Shown here one piece after another: positions 1 to 7,511 of a DNA stretch of 7,779 nucleotides. The position numbers and the translations under genes were made by a program. Within the stretch, counting starts at the first letter, position 1, and every line of letters starts with the position of its first letter. The notes beneath the pieces are model-generated. The model did no database searches, had not been told where the DNA came from, and was given only the letters and a program-made list of their open reading frames with translations. The DNA comes from an uncultured Halioglobus sp. (lineage in GTDB: Bacteria > Pseudomonadota > Gammaproteobacteria > Pseudomonadales > Halieaceae), in contig CAJQQW010000186.1 of assembly GCA_905480565.1 (NCBI GenBank), positions 1-7,779 on the forward strand. Reading direction: 5' to 3'.

Positions 1-135
1 TCTCTGGCAGAGACACGTGCTAATCGATACCGTGAGGCTCTGCGCGAGCGGGGCGCATTTTATAGCAGTATTGGTCCTTTGTGTAGGGACAGAGACATGG
101 GCAGGGAGAAAGTATTTGAGCGATCGCCTCTATGA
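1..135 (+). CDS. Possible C-terminal end of an upstream gene (partial, unidentified)
   Basis: This reading frame is open from the first base of the window to a TGA at 133-135, giving 44 residues. The stretch is charged and reads like a protein C-terminus (for example NRYREALRERG, then a short tail ending in FERSPL). If real, its last 20 bases overlap the TTG start of the next gene, which would place that gene in a longer operon. I do not recognise the family. The case is weak: the frame used by the next gene is also open through this interval, and third-position G+C here is only around half. It could simply be non-coding leader sequence. Confidence 0.35.
   Translation, partial: SLAETRANRYREALRERGAFYSSIGPLCRDRDMGREKVFERSPL
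103..118 (+). promoter_or_regulatory. Shine-Dalgarno site that sets a TTG start
   Basis: AGGGAGA at 103-109 contains the GGGAG core, and 7 bases separate that core from the TTG at 116-118. No ATG exists in this frame before residue 412 of the open frame, and the only earlier start codon is a GTG at 17 whose 33 extra residues do not resemble the family N-terminus. The site therefore supports TTG 116 as the start of the AddB-like gene. Confidence 0.6.
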
Positions 136-2791
136 CATTGCATTACTTGAGCCCTTGATCGCACGGGGCTGCACTCTCATCACCCCCAACCAGCGCCTTG
201 CGCGGCGTATACGAACCGAGTGGGACAGGCGTCAAGCCGAGCAGGGAAATTTGACCTGGCCTCGTCTGCCAGTGTATCCACTGGCAAGCTGGCTACTGGA
301 TCACTGGCGACAGGCGGTGGCCCGTGGTGAATTGTCACCGCAGTTGTTGCTCGAGTCTGGACCAATACTGCAGGTTTGGCGACATGTCATCAAGGAGTCC
401 GCCGCTCGGACTGGTTCCTACCATTTACTGCGCGCCGACGATGCTGCAGAACTAGCCGAGCAGGCCCGGCAAAATCTGTGCTTGTGGCAGATCGAGTGGC
501 GGCAGAGCGCGCTGCATGAAGAGTTCGAACAGGAGACGGATAGCCGCATCTACTGGTCTTGGCTAGAGGCGTTCGAGCAAACTTTGCGTGATTCTGGTCA
601 GGTGACTGCAACTGATTGCGTCGAAGCGCTTTTGACACTCAAGGAAAAGGCGCGAGAAAGTGTCGTGCTGGTGGAGTGTGGTGAGCTGGCCCCTTTGTAC
701 CGGGCAGCCCTTGAACATGTCTGTCCATCGATAGAATCTGCGCCCTTGCCTTCCCGCAGCGCCGAGCGCCTGCTGCACGTGTTCCGAGACCGTAGGGAAG
801 AATTGCAGGCTGTGTCTCACTGGGCTGTGCAACGAGTACGTCATGACCCCCACCAGACGATCGGTATAGTGACTGGCGATAGTGCGTCCGAGAAGGTGGC
901 TCTCGAATATCTGTTGCGACGTGAGTTTGGTTGCCTCGGTGAGAATTACGACGCGCTGCCGGTGAACTTCTCCAGTGGAATACCCTTGTCCCAGGCGCCT
1001 CTGGCCAGGGATGCCCTTGGGGTTCTGTCCCTCGCGCTGAGACACACAAATGTCGGTCAGGTGAGCCGACTGTTGAAATCACGCTTTCTTGACCTTCCCG
1101 ATTCAGGCGGGTCTCTGGCGCAGCTATTCTTGACCCGACTGTATGACCTCGGCAGGGAGCAGTTAGACGTGTCGGAGCTGCGCTTTCATGCATGTGAAAC
1201 CAGTCTTTCTGAGCATCGTGGTTTACGGCTGGGCAAGTACCTCCTTGATATGTACCGCATGGCAGAGTTGAACCAGCCAGCACTGCCTTCCGTGTGGGTG
1301 GGTCGATACAAGACCATATTGGGGCTGTGGGGTTGGCCCGGCAAAGGGCTCGACTCCCTGGAGTATCAGCAGATGGAATCGTGGGGCCGGATGCTCGATA
1401 CGTTTCGGGGCTTTGACGCGGTCTGTGGCCCGCTGAATTACCCTGATGCGCTGTCTCTGTTGCGTGAGACGTGTTCGCGTGCCATTTCTCACCCCCAAAC
1501 GGTCGATGCGAGTGTTCAGGTATTGGGGCCACTGGAGGCGGCCGGGCTCAGCTTCGACCACCTCTGGGTGATCGGGGTGCAAGCCTCCGTATGGCCTGCA
1601 GCAGCTCGCCCGAATCCCTTTTTGCCGATTCGACTGCAAGTTCGTCACGGAATGCCCCGCGCCACTGCAGAGCATGAGTGGGAGTTTGCCCGCGGGCGCA
1701 TGGCGCAGTATTTGCGCACCTGTAGCACCGTTCACGCCAGCTACAGCGCCTTCGTCGACGGCGTGGCCGATCGTCCCAGCATGCTGTTGCAGGAATTTGA
1801 ACGTGCGCCCGTCGAGGCGCTTCCGGCTGTCGCTGGCGGCTGGCTGAAGGCGCAAAAGCAGGGTCGCCTGACGTGTGAAAACGACTCCCGTGCACCCTCG
1901 CTGGATCCCATGGCGGAAGTAAGTGGCGGGAGTAGTTTACTCGAAGCACAGTCAAACTGCCCATTCTCAGCGTTTGCGCGCCAGCGATTGAAAGTTGCCC
2001 CTTTGGGAGCTTCCGTTATCGGGCTATCGTCTGCTGATCGGGGCACCCTGCTGCATGAGGCCCTTTATGTGTTATGGGGCGAGTTGGAGGACCACCAGGG
2101 CCTGGCTGCACTGCATGCCGCTTCGCAGGATGCAGCGATTTCTCGCGCCGTAGAGGCCGCTATTCAGGCCGGTCGGCGTAAAATGGGGCGGCTACTCAAT
2201 GGGTCCTTTTGGGCGCTTGAATCGGAACGCATGGCAACATTGTTACAAGAGTGGCTTGCGATCGAGCGACAGCGTGGCGCATTCAAGGTAGCTGCACGCG
2301 AGCATTCTCTGGAATTGAAGCTGGATCGATTGCAACTCAAACTGCGTGTCGATCGCATAGATGAGTTACCTGACGGTGGGCGAGTGATCATCGACTATAA
2401 ATCATCCAAATCCAAAACCAGTGACTGGATGGGCGAGAGGCCCGCAAGACCGCAGTTGCTGCTCTATGGGGTAGCGGAGCCAGAGTCGACTGCGGCGTTG
2501 AGTTTTGCCCAGGTGCGCCCCGGCGAGTGTCGTTACGTAGGACTGGGGCGGGTGGAAGCGGCAAAGGGAGTAAAAACAGATCTTGGTGCCGCGCAGAAGG
2601 CCGGCATGCTTGTCGAGAGTTGGGAGCAATTGAACGAGCGCTGGCGCGAAATACTAACTGCCCTCGCAGAGGACTTTCTGTCGGGTAACGCAGCTGTAGA
2701 GCCCCTGTCAGCGTCGACCTGCACCTGGTGCGGACTGCAACCCCTGTGCCGTGTGGAGCGGGAAGCGCCCGTGCTGGAGAAGGGCGTATGA
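116..2791 (+). CDS. AddB-like probable DNA repair protein, PD-(D/E)XK nuclease
   Basis: Predicted 891-residue nuclease subunit of an AddAB-type DNA-end-processing complex, acting in the cytoplasm at double-strand breaks. Numbering is from TTG 116. The N-terminus carries TLITPNQRLARRI (about 20-32), which occupies the place of the helicase P-loop but lacks GxGKT, so this subunit is probably not an ATPase. Residues about 467-505 hold the AddB-like segment with HLWVIGVQASVWP and PNPFLP. The C-terminal nuclease has H647 (RGTLLHEAL), D746 (RVDRIDEL), D760 and K762 (IIDYKSS) and Q780 (QLLLYG). C615 together with C869, C872 and C878 (CX2CX5C) matches the four-cysteine iron-sulfur arrangement known from AddB and Cas4-type nucleases. 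The combination resembles the proteobacterial family I recall as TIGR03623. It overlaps the next gene by 4 bases (ATGA). The family call is strong; the cluster and loss of ATPase activity are inferred from motifs. Confidence 0.9.
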   Translation: MSDRLYDIALLEPLIARGCTLITPNQRLARRIRTEWDRRQAEQGNLTWPRLPVYPLASWLLDHWRQAVARGELSPQLLLESGPILQVWRHVIKESAARTGSYHLLRADDAAELAEQARQNLCLWQIEWRQSALHEEFEQETDSRIYWSWLEAFEQTLRDSGQVTATDCVEALLTLKEKARESVVLVECGELAPLYRAALEHVCPSIESAPLPSRSAERLLHVFRDRREELQAVSHWAVQRVRHDPHQTIGIVTGDSASEKVALEYLLRREFGCLGENYDALPVNFSSGIPLSQAPLARDALGVLSLALRHTNVGQVSRLLKSRFLDLPDSGGSLAQLFLTRLYDLGREQLDVSELRFHACETSLSEHRGLRLGKYLLDMYRMAELNQPALPSVWVGRYKTILGLWGWPGKGLDSLEYQQMESWGRMLDTFRGFDAVCGPLNYPDALSLLRETCSRAISHPQTVDASVQVLGPLEAAGLSFDHLWVIGVQASVWPAAARPNPFLPIRLQVRHGMPRATAEHEWEFARGRMAQYLRTCSTVHASYSAFVDGVADRPSMLLQEFERAPVEALPAVAGGWLKAQKQGRLTCENDSRAPSLDPMAEVSGGSSLLEAQSNCPFSAFARQRLKVAPLGASVIGLSSADRGTLLHEALYVLWGELEDHQGLAALHAASQDAAISRAVEAAIQAGRRKMGRLLNGSFWALESERMATLLQEWLAIERQRGAFKVAAREHSLELKLDRLQLKLRVDRIDELPDGGRVIIDYKSSKSKTSDWMGERPARPQLLLYGVAEPESTAALSFAQVRPGECRYVGLGRVEAAKGVKTDLGAAQKAGMLVESWEQLNERWREILTALAEDFLSGNAAVEPLSASTCTWCGLQPLCRVEREAPVLEKGV

Positions 2792-5700
2792 GTGTGATCG
2801 CAGACCACCCCGAACGCTGTGCTGCCCTTGATCCCATGCGCAGTTTCTGCGTTGCGGCACCGGCAGGCTCCGGGAAAACCGAACTGCTGATACAGCGCTA
2901 CCTTGTCCTGCTGGCTCGAGTATCGCGACCGGAACAGGTCGTCACGATTACATTCACGCGCAAAGCAGCGGCGGAGATGCAGGAACGAGTAATTCAGGCT
3001 CTACAAGCAGCACGAGACGGATGTCCGGTCGACGGTGAGCACGAGCAGGTAACCCGAAATCTCGCCAGCGCCGTGCTCTCAATAGATGATCGCCTGGGAT
3101 GGCAGCTGTTGCGTGATCACTCGCGCTTCACGATTAAGACCATCGATAGTTTTTGCGCCTCATTGAGTCGGCAACTACCCCTGTTGAGTGGACTCGGTGG
3201 GCGCGCGGCGGGACAGGATGACGTGAGTGAATATTACGAAGAAGCGGTGAGAGAGCTGTTTCGTCATCTCGATGAGGACGGGCCGGGTGCTGATTGTCTT
3301 AAAGCGGTATTGCGGTGCTTCGATAACAATTGGGAGCGCTTGGCGCATTTATTAACCGCGATGCTGGCACGTCGCAGTCAGTGGCGCGGTTATATTGACG
3401 TCAACCGTGATCCACTGGAGACTGAGAAATATTTGGTCAGCGCGGTAGACGCCCTCGTTGCCGCAGAGCTGAATGCATTGAATTGCATGCTAAAGACACA
3501 CAGTGATGAGCTGCTTGCGCTTCTTCAGTATGCAGCAGAAAACCGATCGGAGGATCCTCCTGTCGACTTTCCCGGGAGTTCCGTAGCAGACATAGAGACC
3601 TGGAGAAAGCTGCGAGAGCTGTTTCTTACGGCTTCGGGTAGCTGGCGCGCCAGGGTCGATAAAAGACAGGGCTTTCCCGCAGGTGACGCGACGGCAACGC
3701 AGTGGAAGACACGTTGGTCGCGTCAGCGGGAGGCATTGGAAGCGGTGGAGGGATTGGAAGAAATGCTAGCGCTACTGGCTATTATGCCGGTAATGACTAG
3801 AGGGAGTGAGAGCTGGCAGTTGGTGCTGCATCTGTCGCGCCTTTTGCCTCTGTTGGCCGCCGAATTACTGCTGGTTTTCGGACGACATGGTGTGGTGGAC
3901 CACACACAGGTTGCCCAGTCAGCTCTGCTTGCCCTCGGCGAAGATGATGAGGTTACCGACCTCGCTCTGCGACTGGACTACCATATCGAACACATTCTGG
4001 TAGATGAGTTTCAGGATACTGCTGTGACGCAATATGATCTGCTGCAAAAGCTGACTCGCGGCTGGTATGAACACAACGCAGAGAACCCTGATGCACCTCG
4101 AACACTGATGATAGTGGGTGACCCAATGCAGTCCATCTATGCTTTTCGAGGCGCCAACGTTGGCTTGTTTCTCAACGCCCGGCAGCAGGGTTTCAACGGT
4201 GTCGTCCCTGAGTATCTGCAACTGGAATGTAACTTTCGCTCTGACGGAGGCGTCGTTCAGTGGGTGAACGAGACGTTCCGCGAAGCCTTCCCGCAGAAAA
4301 ATGATGCATTGATGTCACAGGTTAAGTACAGCCCAGCCACCGCAGTTCGCCCAACCGACCTGTCCCCGGCGGTAGATATGCGCGGATTCTGCGGCGATGG
4401 CTCACTGGACGCGGAGGTGGCACATATTTGCGACTACATTGAGCGGCATGCTTGTGCCGAGGAAACGGTTGCGGTATTGGGGCGTGGGCGCAGTCACCTG
4501 CAGCCGGTGATAGATGAGTTGAAGCGCAGGCGAATCAATCACTATGCGCAGGACATGGATAGTCTTGCCGCGTCATCGGTTGTCTCGGATTTGATGCAAT
4601 TGTGTCGTGCGCTTGCCAGCGACGCGGATCGCCTCGCCTGGCTTTCCCTTTTGCGGGCACCTTGGTGCGCGCTCTCCCTCGAGGACCTGTTGCAGGTTGC
4701 TCATTTTTCAGACGATGCACCCTACACGCCGATCTGGCAATCCCTTCTCAATGCTGAATGCCGGAAAAGCCTCAGTGACCGAGGCAGGCAGAGCCTCAAT
4801 CATATCCTGCCGGCCTTGGCATTCGCTCGGCAAAAGCAAGACAGATTGGGCCTGAGAGCGCTTCTGGAGCAGACCTGGGAGAGAATGGGCGGGCGCGAGT
4901 GTGTCGAGCGAGTGGCAGAACTGGCAGATGTAGAACAGTTTATGCAGCTGCTGGAGCAGGCTGAGGCGGAAGGGATAGGATTACAAATACCTTGGCTGGA
5001 GCGTCGATTGGAAAAACAGTTTATGAGCGGCGGTGATGCGGATGCGCCTGTACAGTTAATGACCTTGCACAAGGCGAAAGGCCTTGAGTTCCCCCGCGTG
5101 GTAATTCCCCAGCTGGGAAAGTCGACCCGGGGCAACGATAGGGACCTGCTGCGCTGGGAGGAGCATGCCGATGCAGCGGGGGCACACCATTTCCTGTTGG
5201 CCGCCGATGACGGAAGCAAACCGGGCCACGCGAGCCTTTATAATTACCTGGGTTATCTGCAGACAAAAAAAGGGCTGCTTGAAAATACTCGTCTCATCTA
5301 TGTTGGCATCACCCGCGCGTGCCATCACGTGTTGCTGACGACGCAGCTTGCCTGGGACGATAAAGCGGATGCACCGAAAGCGCCAGCCAAGGCCAGCCTG
5401 CTGCACACAATTTGGCCAACATTCGCTCGACAAATGCAGTTACACGTTACAGAGCAGACATTACCGGATGAACATGCCGCCAAGAGGCGACCCCTTGTGC
5501 GCCTGCTGCGGGAGGAGAAAGGCGAGGTCTTCAGGTCTGCACCTCCCGCCATTCTGTCTTGCAGCGCACAGGATAACGCAGACAATCACGTTGAACGCAG
5601 CATTGGTACCGTTGTGCATCGGGCGCTGGAGCTGCTATCGCAGAGGCGCCCACTACCGACTGCGCCGAACGGGGAAGATCGTAAACTTTGGCGTTATGAA

Positions 5701-6141
5701 TTGCAGTCGCATGGCTTATTTGGAGAGTCTCTCTCTCAGGCGCTTGATCGTGTAGATCGCTCTGTCTCTCTAACCCTGTCATCGCCCGCAGGCCGCTGGG
5801 TGCTTGCAGACAGCCACGATCAGATTCGCAACGAGTGGGCAGTCGCGTCCGTGCAGACTGATGGCAGCATCGCTGACCTCATACTCGATCGTACGTTTGT
5901 GGATTCGACAACGGACTGCCACTGGGTTATCGACTACAAGAACAGTCAGCCTCAGGATGGGGAGTCACTGGAATCATTCTATGCGCGAGAAATGAAGAAG
6001 TATGATCAACAGTTGCGAGGCTATGGCAGAGCGATAGAAGGGATGAGCAAAAGAACAGTCTATCGAGCACTATTTTTTACCGCACTCGGTAGCTTGCAGC
6101 CGTTTGATAATGCGCCGGTACCGGAGGAAATCCGGGTTTGA
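2788..6141 (+). CDS. AddA/RecB-like UvrD-family helicase-nuclease
   Basis: Predicted 1117-residue ATP-driven 3'-5' DNA translocase and nuclease, the motor partner of the upstream AddB-like protein. Numbering is from ATG 2788. All SF1A motifs are present in order: Walker A APAGSGKT (24-31, K30), Ia TFTRKAAAEM (55-64), Ib TIDSFCASL (118-126), Walker B VDEFQD (405-410), III GDPMQSIYAFRGA (444-456), IV LECNFRS (479-485), V TLHKAKGLEFPRV (759-771) and VI LIYVGITRA (836-844). The C-terminal PD-(D/E)XK domain has H944 (GTVVHRAL), D1034 (LILDR), D1049 and K1051 (VIDYKNS), then a QLRGY motif near 1075-1079; all catalytic positions look intact. It has no CX2CX5C cluster, as expected for AddA. I chose ATG 2788 because it lies 8 bases after GGAG (2776-2779) and gives an ATGA overlap; an upstream extension of 20 residues looks non-homologous. 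The TGA stop overlaps the next gene's TTG. Confidence 0.93.
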   Translation: MSVIADHPERCAALDPMRSFCVAAPAGSGKTELLIQRYLVLLARVSRPEQVVTITFTRKAAAEMQERVIQALQAARDGCPVDGEHEQVTRNLASAVLSIDDRLGWQLLRDHSRFTIKTIDSFCASLSRQLPLLSGLGGRAAGQDDVSEYYEEAVRELFRHLDEDGPGADCLKAVLRCFDNNWERLAHLLTAMLARRSQWRGYIDVNRDPLETEKYLVSAVDALVAAELNALNCMLKTHSDELLALLQYAAENRSEDPPVDFPGSSVADIETWRKLRELFLTASGSWRARVDKRQGFPAGDATATQWKTRWSRQREALEAVEGLEEMLALLAIMPVMTRGSESWQLVLHLSRLLPLLAAELLLVFGRHGVVDHTQVAQSALLALGEDDEVTDLALRLDYHIEHILVDEFQDTAVTQYDLLQKLTRGWYEHNAENPDAPRTLMIVGDPMQSIYAFRGANVGLFLNARQQGFNGVVPEYLQLECNFRSDGGVVQWVNETFREAFPQKNDALMSQVKYSPATAVRPTDLSPAVDMRGFCGDGSLDAEVAHICDYIERHACAEETVAVLGRGRSHLQPVIDELKRRRINHYAQDMDSLAASSVVSDLMQLCRALASDADRLAWLSLLRAPWCALSLEDLLQVAHFSDDAPYTPIWQSLLNAECRKSLSDRGRQSLNHILPALAFARQKQDRLGLRALLEQTWERMGGRECVERVAELADVEQFMQLLEQAEAEGIGLQIPWLERRLEKQFMSGGDADAPVQLMTLHKAKGLEFPRVVIPQLGKSTRGNDRDLLRWEEHADAAGAHHFLLAADDGSKPGHASLYNYLGYLQTKKGLLENTRLIYVGITRACHHVLLTTQLAWDDKADAPKAPAKASLLHTIWPTFARQMQLHVTEQTLPDEHAAKRRPLVRLLREEKGEVFRSAPPAILSCSAQDNADNHVERSIGTVVHRALELLSQRRPLPTAPNGEDRKLWRYELQSHGLFGESLSQALDRVDRSVSLTLSSPAGRWVLADSHDQIRNEWAVASVQTDGSIADLILDRTFVDSTTDCHWVIDYKNSQPQDGESLESFYAREMKKYDQQLRGYGRAIEGMSKRTVYRALFFTALGSLQPFDNAPVPEEIRV
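6115..6140 (+). promoter_or_regulatory. Shine-Dalgarno site with CCGG repeats before the sirtuin TTG start
   Basis: GGAGG at 6123-6127 lies 10 bases before TTG 6138-6140, a little further than ideal. The motif CCGG occurs at 6115-6118, 6121-6124 and 6132-6135; the first two form the palindrome CCGGTACCGG. Copies two and three could pair and place AGGAAAT, most of the Shine-Dalgarno region, in a 7-base loop. The stem is only 4 base pairs, so any effect on translation is conjecture. The whole site lies inside the end of the helicase gene, consistent with translational coupling. Confidence 0.45.
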
Positions 6142-6857
6142 CCGAGATTGATCCCCGAGTCATTCGCAACGTTGTGATTCTGACCGGGGCGGGCATTTCG
6201 GCAGAATCCGGACTCGCAACGTTTCGTGATTCGGGTGGTCTGTGGGAGGGACATGATCCTATGGAGATAGCAACACCAGAGGCATTTTCCAGAAATCCAG
6301 AACTCGTCTACCGCTTTTATAATGCCCGGCGACGGCAGATGGGCGATGCCCAGCCAAACGACGCACACCGTGCGCTTGCCCATTTGCAACGGGACTATCC
6401 TGGTGATGTATTTCTTGTCACGCAAAATGTAGACGATCTGCACGAGCGTGCCGGCAGCGCCCACGTTTGTCATATGCACGGTGAATTGATGAGTGTTTTG
6501 TGCCAGCGTTGCGGGGCTCGGAGTCCGTGGCAGCTCGATTGCGACCAATCTACGATTTGCCCGGGCTGTGGCTCAAGCGGTGACGTGCGTCCAGATATTG
6601 TTTGGTTCGGTGAGATTCCCTACCGCATGGACGATATCGGCCGGCGCCTGAGCCAGTGCGATCTGTTTGTCGCGATAGGAACCTCCGGCGTGGTCTATCC
6701 TGCGGCAGGGTTCGTCCGCAAAGCGCGACAGGGTGGCGCCACCACTCTCGAGATCAATCGTGAGCCAAGTGAAGTAACCAGCGAGTTTCACCAGCAGCGC
6801 CTCGGCCTCGCAACGCGAGAAGTCTCGGCCTTGGTAGAGGAACTGCTGGCAGCTTAG
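6138..6857 (+). CDS. cobB: Class III sirtuin, NAD-dependent lysine deacylase (CobB type)
   Basis: Predicted 239-residue cytoplasmic enzyme that removes acyl groups from lysines using NAD+, releasing nicotinamide and O-acyl-ADP-ribose. Visible motifs are the NAD-binding GAGISAESGLATFRD (17-31), TQNVDDLHERAG (95-106), the catalytic His114 in HMHGE, zinc cysteines C122/C125 and C141/C144, RPDIVWFGE (151-159) and GTSGVVYPA (181-189). Tyr61 and Arg64 (FYNARRR) match the Y-x-x-R pair that in SIRT5 and E. coli CobB binds acidic acyl groups, so desuccinylation is likely in addition to deacetylation. The length fits a core-only bacterial sirtuin with no extra domain. The TTG start is inferred from the GGAGG upstream, the TTGA overlap with the helicase stop, and the need to keep the strand before GAGIS. 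The next in-frame candidate, GTG at 6174, would start only four residues before that motif. It converges on the next gene with an 11-base gap. Confidence 0.95.
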   Translation: MTEIDPRVIRNVVILTGAGISAESGLATFRDSGGLWEGHDPMEIATPEAFSRNPELVYRFYNARRRQMGDAQPNDAHRALAHLQRDYPGDVFLVTQNVDDLHERAGSAHVCHMHGELMSVLCQRCGARSPWQLDCDQSTICPGCGSSGDVRPDIVWFGEIPYRMDDIGRRLSQCDLFVAIGTSGVVYPAAGFVRKARQGGATTLEINREPSEVTSEFHQQRLGLATREVSALVEELLAA

Positions 6858-6868
6858 TTGTGGGTCGG

Positions 6869-7504
6869 TTACTCGGGCGCTTGCGCGGTTTTCTCAAGGC
6901 TCATAGCCAGCGCTTCGGTATAGACCAGCACTACCGTCTGTCCCAGGGTAACGCCTTCCATCTTCTCCGGCTCGACATCGCTAATCAGGTGCAATTTGCC
7001 TCGCGAATCCTTTACGGTGACGGTGCCAAATTCGCGATTCATACCCTCAATTGTGACAACGGCGCGAATGATGCGTGCGCCAGCCACACCGGGAAGATCG
7101 GGATCATCAGAGACGGTGCTTTCCTCGAGGACGAGCCAAGGTTCTGCCAGCTCCTCTTCAGTGGGTTCGCGCACTTCTCCCTCTAGCGCGGCAAGATAGG
7201 TGACCAGCAGGCGATCACCAATCGATACGTTCTCAAGGTCTGTAATCTGTTCCTGCGCAGTGACTGTGAGAGTTTGCCCATTCGGCCCCTGCAGGCTGAC
7301 CTCCCGGGTGTCCAGATCTATAGCAGTGACGATGGCCTCTACTTGAATAGCGACTGCGCGACCGCTGGGTTGTTCATTAGTGCTGGTCGCAGGTTCTGCA
7401 CTTTCATGATGTGCTGCCTGCGCCAATGTGACCAGGGTGAGAGTAAGACAACCCGCCAGCAAGCGCGGCAGACTATGGGTAAACCTGTTGATTAGGTGGT
7501 GCAT
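6869..7504 (-). CDS. Exported protein of unknown function with two copies of a small domain
   Basis: A 211-residue protein I cannot name. Residues 1-31 form a Sec signal peptide: a basic start (R7, R14), a hydrophobic run LAGCLTLTLVTLAQ and a likely cleavage after AQA or QAA, so the mature protein should be periplasmic or secreted. The mature part has two similar beta-rich segments, about 55-107 and 146-199. Each has an alternating hydrophobic strand, an NG or RG turn, then LENVSIGDRLLVTY in the first and MEGVTLGQTVVLVY in the second, and each ends in an AL. The linker between them (about 108-143) is acidic. No catalytic or metal motif is apparent. I chose ATG 7504-7502 over the adjacent TTG at 7507 because AAAAGGAG (7512-7519 on this strand) lies 7 bases before it. 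It has the same orientation as the LysM gene, separated by 121 bases and a stem-loop, so it may be transcribed from its own promoter. Confidence 0.8.
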   Translation of the reverse strand: MHHLINRFTHSLPRLLAGCLTLTLVTLAQAAHHESAEPATSTNEQPSGRAVAIQVEAIVTAIDLDTREVSLQGPNGQTLTVTAQEQITDLENVSIGDRLLVTYLAALEGEVREPTEEELAEPWLVLEESTVSDDPDLPGVAGARIIRAVVTIEGMNREFGTVTVKDSRGKLHLISDVEPEKMEGVTLGQTVVLVYTEALAMSLEKTAQAPE

Positions 7505-7511
7505 CAATTAG

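Noticed and set aside
17..115. A longer N-terminus for the AddB-like protein from GTG 17
   Set aside because: The extra 33 residues form a cysteine-bearing hydrophobic stretch unlike the start of this cytoplasmic family, and a good Shine-Dalgarno site supports TTG 116.
639..1532. Long open frames on the minus strand opposite the repair genes (for example 639-1532 and 1223-1855)
   Set aside because: They lie opposite well-supported coding sequence, have low-complexity R/P/S/H-rich translations with no recognisable motif, and overlap each other in several frames.
2728..2787. A 20-residue longer N-terminus for the helicase
   Set aside because: It lies wholly inside the cysteine-rich C-terminal coding region of the previous gene, and ATG 2788 has both a Shine-Dalgarno site and the ATGA overlap typical of coupled genes.
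116..6141. Cas4-like or CRISPR-associated nuclease because of the iron-sulfur PD-(D/E)XK motif
   Set aside because: The full-length AddB-like architecture and the paired helicase explain it, and there is no repeat array or cas gene in the window.
6840..6853. Short hairpin on the minus strand after the exported-protein stop codon
   Set aside because: Only about five pairs including a wobble, no U-run, and it lies inside the sirtuin's last codons; it is too weak to call a terminator.
6138..6857. Sirtuin as part of an anti-phage system (Thoeris, DSR or SIR2-HerA type)
   Set aside because: It is a short, core-only enzyme with the CobB/SIRT5 zinc and YxxR signatures. Defence SIR2 proteins are divergent NADases, usually fused to other domains, and no defence partner is nearby.
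7445..7462. Lipoprotein signal (LAGC) in the exported protein
   Set aside because: LLAGC fits a lipobox locally, but C19 sits at the beginning of the hydrophobic run rather than its end, and AQAA later gives a normal signal peptidase I site.
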